Source: a bacterium
Lineage (GTDB): Bacteria > Krumholzibacteriota > Krumholzibacteria > LZORAL124-64-63
Assembly: GCA_021767885.1 (NCBI GenBank)
Contig: JAASSM010000013.1
Coordinates: forward strand, 1-12,036
DNA length: 12,036 nucleotides
Reading direction: 5' to 3'
How positions within the stretch are numbered: the first letter of the stretch is position 1; each line of letters opens with the position of its first letter. Made by a program: the position numbers and the translations under genes. Below the pieces are notes generated by a model, which was given only the letters and a program-made list of their open reading frames with translations, had not been told where the DNA came from and ran no database searches. Shown here piece after piece: positions 7,163-12,036 of this stretch.

Positions 7163-7182
7163 GGCGCGCGGCCTGCCGCGCC
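7163..7182 (+). other. Intercistronic hairpin
   Basis: GGCGCG (7163-7168) and CGCGCC (7177-7182) can pair around an eight-base loop in the 45-base gap between the FAD subunit and the membrane-protein gene. No run of T follows, so it is not a standard terminator. It could tune mRNA stability or downstream expression inside the operon. Confidence 0.35.
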
Positions 7183-7200
7183 AGCGAGGAAGAGAGACTC

Positions 7201-7872
7201 ATGACCAACGGCACATCCTCCCGCAACGTGATCCTGGCCGGCCTGTTCTGGGGCGCGGTCTGGGGTCTGTACGAGGCCACCGTGGGCTACCTGGTGCACG
7301 CCTTCGTGCGCATGCCCGGCACCTCGGCCGTGCTGCTGGTGCCCTTCGCCGTGTACTGCATGGTGCGCGCGCTGCAGGGCGGCGGCAGCATCCGCGCTGC
7401 CGGCGTGGCCGCCGCCGTGGCGGCGAGCATCAAGCTGGTGGACCTGCTGCTGCCCAACCTCACGCCCCTGGCCGTGCTCAACCCGGCGGTGGCCATCGTC
7501 CTCGAGGGCCTGGCCTTCATGGGCGTGGCGCGCTGGCTGGCGCTGCCCGACCGCCGGCCCGCTCCCGGCAGCGCGGCCGCCGGCGTGCTCGCCTTCAGCC
7601 TGGGGTGGCGGGTGCTCTTCCTCGGCTGGTCGGCTGCGCTGGCGGCCGGCTGGTCCACCGGCATGCTGAACCAGGGGCTCCAGGGACCGCTGCTGGGGTT
7701 CCTGCTGCGCGACGGGCTGATGAGCGCGGTGGTGATCCTCGGGGTGCTGGCGGTGGCGCAGCGCGGCGGCCGTCTCGCCGCCCGCGGCCGGTCCGCACCC
7801 GGGGTGGCCGCCGTGGCGGTGGTCCTCATGCTCGCGGTGGCCGCCGAGGTGACCGTCCAGCTCCTGGGCTGA
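7201..7872 (+). CDS. Polytopic membrane protein of unknown function in the molybdenum hydroxylase operon
   Basis: This 223-residue protein is strongly hydrophobic, with about six or seven likely membrane spans (roughly 10-32, 39-57, 64-84, 90-112, 124-150, 160-187, 201-221). Polar residues inside or next to spans that may matter are Glu25 (WGLYEATVGY), Lys78 and Asp81 (SIKLVDLLLP), Asn94 (VLNPAVAIVLEG) and Arg137. There is no signal peptide, cysteine cluster or heme-binding pattern. It sits between the FAD subunit and xdhC, all on the same strand, with GAGGAAGAGAG just before the ATG and only five bases before the next start, so co-expression is very likely. Possible roles are a substrate or cofactor transporter (an ECF S-component-like small channel) or a membrane partner of the exported enzyme. 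No family was recognised. Confidence 0.85.
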   Translation: MTNGTSSRNVILAGLFWGAVWGLYEATVGYLVHAFVRMPGTSAVLLVPFAVYCMVRALQGGGSIRAAGVAAAVAASIKLVDLLLPNLTPLAVLNPAVAIVLEGLAFMGVARWLALPDRRPAPGSAAAGVLAFSLGWRVLFLGWSAALAAGWSTGMLNQGLQGPLLGFLLRDGLMSAVVILGVLAVAQRGGRLAARGRSAPGVAAVAVVLMLAVAAEVTVQLLG

Positions 7873-7877
7873 GCGCC

Positions 7878-8696
7878 ATGCTGGACATCTACACCGAGAT
7901 CGTGAACCTGCGGCGCGAGGGTCGCCCTGCGGTGCTGGTCACCGTGGTGGCCCGCGAGGGGCACATCCCCACCGAGCTGCAGTCCAAGATGCTGGTGGAC
8001 GCCAGCGGCCGCCTGGCCGGCACCGTGGGCGGCGGCGCCATCGAGCACCATGCCCTGGCCGATGCGCAGACCGTCCTGGCCGGCGGCCAGCCCGTGCTCA
8101 AGGAGTACCTCCTGGACGACGCCCCGCCCACCGACGGCGACGTCGCCGAGCCCACCGGCATGATCTGCGGCGGCCGCGTCACCCTCTTCTACGAGGTGCT
8201 CGCCCCGGCCGACCGCGCCTACCTCTTCGGCGCCGGGCACGTCAACCGCGCGCTCTGCGAATACCTCGCCCCCCTGGGGTTCGCGGTCACCTTCCTGGAC
8301 ATCCGCCCCGAGCTGCTGGACGACCTCCCCGGACCGCACCGGCCGGCCCTCGCGGACTACGGGACGCTGCCACAGCTGCCGGACCTGGCCACGAGCTTCG
8401 TGGTCATCGCCACCCATTCCCACGACTGCGACGAGCAGGTCCTGCAGGCCCTGCTCGCCTCCGGCGTCCGGCCGCGCTACCTCGGCGTGGTGGCCTCCCG
8501 CCGCAAGCGCGAGCAGATGATCGCCCGCCTGAGCGAACGGCTCGGCCAGCCGCTGGACCTGGCCTGGGTCCACATGCCGGTGGGCCTGCACCTGGGCGGC
8601 AACACGCCGGCGGCGGTGGCCCTGTCCATCGCCGCGGAGATGCAGGCCTGCCGCCACGGCATCACCGGCCACCGGCACATGCGGGACCGCCGATAG
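7878..8696 (+). CDS. xdhC: XdhC/PaoD-family molybdenum cofactor insertion protein
   Basis: This 272-residue protein belongs to the XdhC/CoxI family. These chaperones bind the molybdenum cofactor, promote its sulfuration and insert it into xanthine-dehydrogenase-type apoenzymes, protecting the paired enzyme in the cytoplasm before Tat export. The XdhC domain shows SKMLVDASGRLAGTVGGGAIE (36-56) and GMICGGRVTLFYEVL (94-108, Cys97). The C-terminal Rossmann domain shows AYLFGAGHVNRAL (114-126), FLDIRPE (139-145), YLGVVASRRKREQM (201-214) and PVGLHLGGNTPAAVALSIAAEM (234-255). The usual GS-x-PR-x2-G motif before the GGG loop is replaced by GHIPTELQSK, an unusual variant. The start lies five bases after the membrane-protein stop with only a weak ribosome site, suggesting translational coupling. 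It is the last gene of the operon, and its natural client is the enzyme encoded upstream. Confidence 0.92.
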   Translation: MLDIYTEIVNLRREGRPAVLVTVVAREGHIPTELQSKMLVDASGRLAGTVGGGAIEHHALADAQTVLAGGQPVLKEYLLDDAPPTDGDVAEPTGMICGGRVTLFYEVLAPADRAYLFGAGHVNRALCEYLAPLGFAVTFLDIRPELLDDLPGPHRPALADYGTLPQLPDLATSFVVIATHSHDCDEQVLQALLASGVRPRYLGVVASRRKREQMIARLSERLGQPLDLAWVHMPVGLHLGGNTPAAVALSIAAEMQACRHGITGHRHMRDRR

Positions 8697-8707
8697 CCCA
8701 TCGCCGC

Positions 8708-9916
8708 TCACTCCCGGATCACGCGGTAGAACAGCTCGGCGTCCACGCCATCGCCGGGGCTGCGCAGGACCAGCGACTCCAGGTCCTGGCCGCCGGAGCG
8801 CAGACAAATGGCGCCCTCCTGGCTCTGCCAGCAGTCCTCCTCGGCGTCGTAGACGTAGGTGCGGGCCCGCCCGACGCTCGGCCCCAGACCGCCGCCGTCG
8901 TTCTCGATGTACTGCACGCGGACCCGCATCACACGCCCGTCGATGGCGGGGATCAGGCCGGTGAGCTCGAGATCCAGGGAGACGGTGTTCCCGTCGTTGA
9001 CCTGGTACAGGACGTCCTCCACCGCGTCGAGTTCCACCTCCTCCTCGCCGCTGGCATCGCGCAGGCGCAGGGTGATGTAGAAGTCTCCGGGATTGGTACC
9101 GGCGTCGCCATCCTGGACCACCATCAGGTTGGTGGCCCGGACGCGGAACCGGGACAGCGGCACGGGCGTGATGGTCTGCTGTCCGTGATCGCTGATGTAG
9201 CCCACGGCATCGATGAGGAGCTGGTCCATCTCCGGGGTCCAGATGTCCTCGCCGCCGTAGGCGCCGGCCATGTTCCAGTGGATCGCCCGGCCGGTCTGGG
9301 TCCAGGCGACCACGGCGTGGCCGGAGCTGTTGCCGCGGATCAGCTGCGTGGCGCCCGCCTTGGGCTCGACCACCGAGAACTCGCCATCGGCACCGGTGGT
9401 GAACGTCGGCGGCAGGTTGGCCGTGACCGGATGGTTCGCCATCACGGTATAGGTCTCGCTCCCGCTGCTGTATTCGCCGGCGTAGCTCACCGGGATCACG
9501 TGCTGCAGGATCTGGTGGTAGTCGCTGCGATCGATGGAGTAGGTCAGCCACTCGGTGGTCAGCAGGCCGCCGCCACCGTGGACGAAGGAGACGATGGCCA
9601 TCTCGCCGGCGTCGTCCATGTCGTTGCTGTAATCCGGTCCGGCGAGCACGATCACGGCATCGGCGTCGGCCAGGCCGTCGCCGGTGAACTCGTGGAACAG
9701 GCCGCCGTCGCGGACGTCGAAGCCGGCCCCGGCGAGGACCGCGCTGACGTGCTCCTCGGTGCCGCCGTCGCTGAGGACCAGGATCACCGGATCGCTGGGC
9801 CCCTCGGGAGCGGTGGGGCTGTCGTTGTCGTCATCGCCGCCACAGCCGGCCAGCGCGAGGGCGAGCAGGCCGATCAGGAGCAGGGCGAGGTGATGGGGCG
9901 AGCGCGAGGGGGTCAT
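8708..9916 (-). CDS. Lipoprotein with ThuA/glutamine amidotransferase-like domain
   Basis: This 402-residue protein has a signal peptide and a lipobox LAGC with the lipidated cysteine at 25, followed by a Gly/Asp-rich linker; the Asp residues after the Cys favour inner-membrane retention if E. coli rules hold. Residues about 43-243 look like a ThuA-like class I amidotransferase fold: VILVLSDGG start, ADAVIVLAGPDYSND (84-98), FVHGGGGLLTTEW (111-123; the glycine loop where amidotransferases carry their Cys, here no Cys), NHPVTANLPPTF (161-172) and GRAIHWNMAGAYGG (209-222). A catalytic triad is not evident, so a carbohydrate-binding or structural role is plausible. The C-terminal part (250-402) is beta-rich, with two cysteines (CWQSQEGAIC) probably bridged. 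GGAGGA lies seven bases before the ATG. It converges on xdhC with an 11-base gap and no hairpin terminator. Confidence 0.88.
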   Translation of the reverse strand: MTPSRSPHHLALLLIGLLALALAGCGGDDDNDSPTAPEGPSDPVILVLSDGGTEEHVSAVLAGAGFDVRDGGLFHEFTGDGLADADAVIVLAGPDYSNDMDDAGEMAIVSFVHGGGGLLTTEWLTYSIDRSDYHQILQHVIPVSYAGEYSSGSETYTVMANHPVTANLPPTFTTGADGEFSVVEPKAGATQLIRGNSSGHAVVAWTQTGRAIHWNMAGAYGGEDIWTPEMDQLLIDAVGYISDHGQQTITPVPLSRFRVRATNLMVVQDGDAGTNPGDFYITLRLRDASGEEEVELDAVEDVLYQVNDGNTVSLDLELTGLIPAIDGRVMRVRVQYIENDGGGLGPSVGRARTYVYDAEEDCWQSQEGAICLRSGGQDLESLVLRSPGDGVDAELFYRVIRE

Positions 9917-9956
9917 GGCTTGGTCCTCCGGCGAGGGTCAGGGGGTCCGGGCGCGG

Positions 9957-9995
9957 TCAGTAGAAGACGCGCAGGAGCCAGCGGAAACCGATCAC
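9957..9995 (-). other. 12-codon mini-ORF or outer-membrane protein C-terminal remnant
   Basis: On the minus strand a GTG at 9995 opens MIGFRWLLRVFY followed by TGA. AGGAGGGG (10004-10011) lies eight bases upstream of it. The peptide ends in alternating hydrophobics with a terminal aromatic residue (positions -1, -3, -5, -7 and -9 are Y, V, L, W, F), the pattern of the last strand of outer-membrane beta-barrels. The frame stays open upstream (reading VNGSCVGGPAGETW and onward), but with poorer codon bias and no barrel-like strands. It lies 41 bases before the lipoprotein start on the same strand. It may be a translated leader, a gene relic, or chance. Confidence 0.25.
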
Positions 9996-10053
9996 GCCAT
10001 CAGCCCCTCCTGCCGTCCACGTCTCACCCGCCGGTCCCCCGACGCACGAGCCG

Positions 10054-10090
10054 TTGACGGCGCACGGGCGCGCCCGTTTCGTGATATCAT
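10054..10090 (+). promoter_or_regulatory. Palindrome within a possible promoter of the secreted-protein gene
   Basis: ACGGGCGCGCCCGT (10064-10077) is a perfect 14-base palindrome. TTGACG (10054-10059) lies before it and TATCAT (10085-10090) after it, 34 bases ahead of the ATG at 10124. The spacing between the two hexamers is 25 bases, too long for an ordinary sigma70 promoter. The hexamers therefore may be unrelated, or the palindrome may be an operator that reshapes the site. The rest of the 9917-10123 gap shows nothing further apart from the mini-ORF. Confidence 0.3.
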
Positions 10091-10110
10091 GGCCAAGAAT
10101 CCCTGCTCTC

Positions 10111-10116
10111 AGGAGG
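10111..10116 (+). promoter_or_regulatory. Ribosome binding site of the secreted-protein gene
   Basis: AGGAGG (continuing as AGGAGGTG) lies seven bases before the ATG at 10124. It supports that start even though it gives a long arginine-rich region ahead of the signal sequence. Confidence 0.8.
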
Positions 10117-10123
10117 TGTCCCC

Positions 10124-10855
10124 ATGGTCCTTCTCGCCCACGGCCGCCGCCGCCGCGCGGCCGACCACGGTCGGCCCCGGGGCCTGGGCCCATCCCTTGG
10201 CCCCGCGATCTGCCTGTGCCTGTGCCTGATCCTCGCCGCACCCGTCGCCGCCCAGACCCTCGACGACGCCACCATCCTCGCCCTCGAGCTCGAGGGGCCC
10301 GACGGCGTGATCCGGCCCGACCCCGGCCTGGTCGCTGCCATCGACGCCGAGCTGGCCCTGATCCGGACCCAGCTGCCCCAGCTCGCCGCCATCCATGTCC
10401 TGCCTGCCTGGATCCCCGGCGAGCTCATGGTCCGCATGACCGAGGAGGCCCTCGCCGAGCTGCAAGCGGGCACGTTCACGGGATTCGACGCGCTCTTCGC
10501 CGAGTACCCCGTGGTCGACATGCACATCTACACCTTCATCCCGTGGGTGCACATCACCTTCGCCGAGCCGCTGCATCCGCTGAACCTGGCGCCGCTGGTG
10601 CTCGCGGTCGACGGCGTGACCGATGCCGAACCCAACGGCGTCGCCGGCGATGGACCCGACATCACCATCGCGGCGCTCGGGTCCTACACGTTCCGCTATG
10701 GCTGGGGGGATTGTCCGGCCGGTTGCATGTACAGCCACTACTGGGAGGTGGCCATCACCGACGGCGTGGCCACCGTGGTCCAGGAGTGGGGCGACGACGT
10801 CCCGGTGGCCGTGGAGGCCACCACCTGGAGCGCGCTGAAGGCCGGCTACCGCTGA
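10124..10855 (+). CDS. Secreted protein of unrecognised family
   Basis: This 243-residue protein has a positively charged leader (1-27), a hydrophobic core (28-42: PAICLCLCLILAAPV) and a likely Sec cleavage in VAA/QT near residue 43. The mature part starts with an acidic helical region (LDDATILALELEGPDGVIRPDPGL and a following segment rich in Ala/Leu). Next comes a mixed domain with VVDMHIYTFIPWVHITF (130-146), TDAEPNGVAGDGPDIT (166-181) and an aromatic-rich C-terminal block, GSYTFRYGWGDCPAGCMYSHYWEV (186-209). The CPAGC pair (Cys197 and Cys201) could form a small loop disulfide or bind metal with the nearby His205. The sequence has the feel of a conserved but unnamed exported family; no enzyme motif is visible. 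A strong ribosome site precedes the ATG. It converges with the next gene, with only four bases between stops. Confidence 0.82.
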   Translation: MVLLAHGRRRRAADHGRPRGLGPSLGPAICLCLCLILAAPVAAQTLDDATILALELEGPDGVIRPDPGLVAAIDAELALIRTQLPQLAAIHVLPAWIPGELMVRMTEEALAELQAGTFTGFDALFAEYPVVDMHIYTFIPWVHITFAEPLHPLNLAPLVLAVDGVTDAEPNGVAGDGPDITIAALGSYTFRYGWGDCPAGCMYSHYWEVAITDGVATVVQEWGDDVPVAVEATTWSALKAGYR

Positions 10856-10859
10856 CGCC

Positions 10860-11540
10860 CTAGGGGCACTCCGCCCCGAGGTGCTGGGTGAAGACGACGA
10901 TGTCCGAGAGGTCGATGGCGCCGTCCCAGACCAGGTCGCTGCGGAAGGGGGCGTCCGGGGCGACGAGGTCCTGGGCGAAGAGCGTCGCGTCGGTCAGATC
11001 GATGGCCAGATCGCCGCTGAGGTCCGGGCTGTTGAACCAGATGGGCAGCGGGGGGATCTCGCTGCCCATGGCGCTGGCCGGATCGCCCACCACCCAGATC
11101 TCGAGCAGGTCCTGGGACCAGCCGCCGGCCCGCGGCGCGTGCGAGAAGGTGGTCCAGCCGTCGGCGTCGGTGTCCGCGTCGGCGATCATCAGGTGATCCT
11201 GCTCGCAGCCGGTGGTCTGGCCATCGGGAGCCTGGAGCGTGAGGTACCAGTCCCAGAATCCCTCGAGGGGATAGAGCCAGCCGGTCTCGTCCACCAGCCA
11301 GATCTGCACGGCGATGGTGGCGTCCACCACCTGGCCGTCCACGGTCCGGGCCTGGGTGAAGTCCGGCCCCGAACCGTCGGGCACCACCATGATGCACACC
11401 GGCTCGGTGACGTCGCAGACCACCTCCTCCACGAAGGCGAGGGCCACGGCCGGGGCGGAGGAGGCGGCACCGAGCGAGAGGGCGAGCAGGACGAACGTGG
11501 CGGCGATGGGCGCGTGGCGGGCGAGGGGGCGAGATCGCAT
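10860..11540 (-). CDS. Secreted protein with dockerin-like (EF-hand-like) C-terminal tail
   Basis: This 226-residue protein has a signal peptide (1-34, hydrophobic core ATFVLLALSLGAASSAPAVA). The middle is beta-rich, with IAVQIWLVDETGWLYPLEGFWDWY (76-99) and an acidic loop ADADTDADGWTTFS (120-133). The tail holds two Asp-rich repeats, DLSGDLAIDLTDATLFAQDL (173-192) and SDLVWDGAIDLSDIVVFTQHLG (201-222), ending in CP. This matches the two-repeat layout of dockerin-like Ca-binding domains seen on many secreted proteins of FCB-type and candidate-phylum bacteria. No cohesin partner is in the window. The ATG at 11540 is preferred over one 25 codons upstream because AGGAG lies six bases before it and the upstream residues spoil the signal peptide. 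A good promoter lies about 40 bases upstream. Function unknown; possibly a surface or extracellular structural protein. Confidence 0.85.
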   Translation of the reverse strand: MRSRPLARHAPIAATFVLLALSLGAASSAPAVALAFVEEVVCDVTEPVCIMVVPDGSGPDFTQARTVDGQVVDATIAVQIWLVDETGWLYPLEGFWDWYLTLQAPDGQTTGCEQDHLMIADADTDADGWTTFSHAPRAGGWSQDLLEIWVVGDPASAMGSEIPPLPIWFNSPDLSGDLAIDLTDATLFAQDLVAPDAPFRSDLVWDGAIDLSDIVVFTQHLGAECP

Positions 11541-11579
11541 GGCTCTCTCCTGGTCGGGGCGCACTGATCGGGTGTTTTC

Positions 11580-11608
11580 ATCATACGGCACGGCCGGTCG
11601 CGGGGCAA
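11580..11608 (-). promoter_or_regulatory. Sigma70-like promoter of the dockerin-like gene
   Basis: On the minus strand, TTGCCC (11603-11608), a 17-base spacer and TATGAT (11580-11585, five of six to consensus) precede the ATG at 11540 by about 40 bases. The ribosome site AGGAG (11547-11551) lies between. Confidence 0.6.
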
Positions 11609-11679
11609 CGCCCACCGTGTGCCCGCCAATCGCGATGAAACCTCGTGATCGCCCGATCCGTCCCTCCCCGGAGAGCCCG

Positions 11680-11696
11680 CCCGGATGTATTCCGGG
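11680..11696. promoter_or_regulatory. Inverted repeat upstream of the LysE-family gene
   Basis: CCCGGA (11680-11685) and TCCGGG (11691-11696) flank the five bases TGTAT. The repeat ends 29 bases before the ATG at 11726, where a repressor site or a leader hairpin would act. No clear -35/-10 pair for this gene was seen in 11586-11725. Confidence 0.3.
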
Positions 11697-11725
11697 ACCA
11701 CACGAGCGGAGAACGGAGCCCCTGG

Positions 11726-12036
11726 ATGACCATCGACGTTCCCGCCGTCACGGTCTTCGTGGCGGTGACCACCTTCACCCCCGGCCCCAACAACATCCTC
11801 AGCGCCTCCATGGGCGCCATGCATGGCTACCGCCGGGCCGCCCCGTTCATGCTCGGCGTGGCGGCGGGATTCCTGGTCATCATGCTGCTGTGCGGGACGC
11901 TATCGTCGGTGCTGACGCGCCACCTGCCGGCCGTGGCGCCGGTGCTGCGCGTGGCCGGCGCGCTGTACATCCTGTGGCTGGCGGTGGGCGTCTATCGCGG
12001 CAGCCGGGCGTTCCTCGGGGACCAGGGCGCCACCGC
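11726..12036 (+). CDS. LysE/RhtB-family amino acid exporter (partial, cut at right edge)
   Basis: The 103 visible residues are the N-terminal half of a LysE-superfamily exporter (usual length about 200 residues), inner-membrane proteins that export amino acids or their analogues. The signature TPGPNN is at 18-23 in the first span, followed by SASMGAMHGYRRAAPFMLGVAAGF and a second span (42-60), then a third (about 70-90: VLRVAGALYILWLAVGVYRGS), all in typical order. GGAG (11715-11718) lies seven bases before the ATG. It is divergent from the dockerin-like gene across a 185-base gap. The substrate cannot be assigned from this half. The frame runs off the window intact. Confidence 0.92.
   Translation, partial: MTIDVPAVTVFVAVTTFTPGPNNILSASMGAMHGYRRAAPFMLGVAAGFLVIMLLCGTLSSVLTRHLPAVAPVLRVAGALYILWLAVGVYRGSRAFLGDQGAT

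Noticed and set aside
7287..9551. A 754-codon open frame on the minus strand across the membrane protein, xdhC and part of the lipoprotein gene.
   Set aside because: It overlaps three supported genes in other frames and changes composition at each gene boundary, as a shadow does.
10858..10865. CCCTAGGG between the two convergent stops as a bidirectional terminator.
   Set aside because: The stem is only four base pairs with no loop and no T-run; no Rho-independent terminator was found anywhere in the window.
1050..11658. The 11-base word ATCGCCCGATC occurs both in the palindrome at 1050-1060 and at 11648-11658 upstream of the LysE-family gene.
   Set aside because: In 12 kb of GC-biased sequence many 11-base matches are expected by chance, and the second copy lacks the palindrome extension.
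1..12036. CRISPR arrays, tRNA or rRNA genes, transposases and attachment sites.
   Set aside because: No regularly spaced repeats, no cloverleaf-like segments and no transposase or integrase motifs were seen when reading both strands; a covariance-model scan was not possible here.

Overview
This window is very GC-rich, with G or C at most third codon positions, and densely packed. The organism looks like a Gram-negative bacterium. It encodes a Tat-exported molybdoenzyme with a PaoABC-like layout, a lipoprotein with a classical lipobox, Sec-secreted proteins, and a secreted protein ending in a degenerate dockerin-like (EF-hand-like) tail. Such tails are common in secreted proteins of FCB-group and candidate-phylum bacteria, for example Eisenbacteria- or Krumholzibacteriota-like lineages. 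That placement is a guess from style, not a demonstrated assignment. No RNA genes, CRISPR arrays or insertion sequences were seen.

Region 1 (1-2200) holds two divergent genes: a multi-domain rhodanese-family sulfurtransferase cut by the left edge (minus strand) and a clear EgtD-type histidine N-alpha-trimethyltransferase (plus strand). No EgtB (sulfoxide synthase) gene is present beside them. An EgtD homologue next to a multi-domain rhodanese matches the anaerobic ergothioneine route (EanA methyltransferase plus EanB sulfurtransferase), in which hercynine is thiolated directly from enzyme-bound persulfide. This is the most interesting reading of the window. The control region between the genes contains two strong palindromes.

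Region 2 (about 2240-8696) is a molybdenum hydroxylase locus on the plus strand. It starts with a MocA-like nucleotidyltransferase beginning at TTG, preceded and overlapped by a possible 29-residue ORF. A good sigma70-like promoter at 2976-3005 follows. Next come a Tat-signal [2Fe-2S] subunit, a molybdopterin-binding catalytic subunit and an FAD subunit carrying the extra cysteine segment of PaoB-type proteins, joined by 4-base ATGA overlaps. A polytopic membrane protein of unknown function and an XdhC-family maturation factor follow. Together these would make, load with molybdopterin cytosine dinucleotide, and export a periplasmic aldehyde-oxidoreductase-like enzyme. The substrate cannot be told from sequence.

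Region 3 (8708-11540) holds three exported proteins: a minus-strand lipoprotein with a ThuA/glutamine-amidotransferase-like domain, a plus-strand secreted protein of no recognised family, and a minus-strand secreted protein with a dockerin-like tail. Convergent ends are only 11 and 4 bases apart. The gap at 9917-10123 contains a 12-codon minus-strand reading frame resembling an outer-membrane beta-barrel C-terminus, and a perfect 14-base palindrome. Region 4 (11726 to the right edge) is the start of a LysE-family amino-acid exporter.
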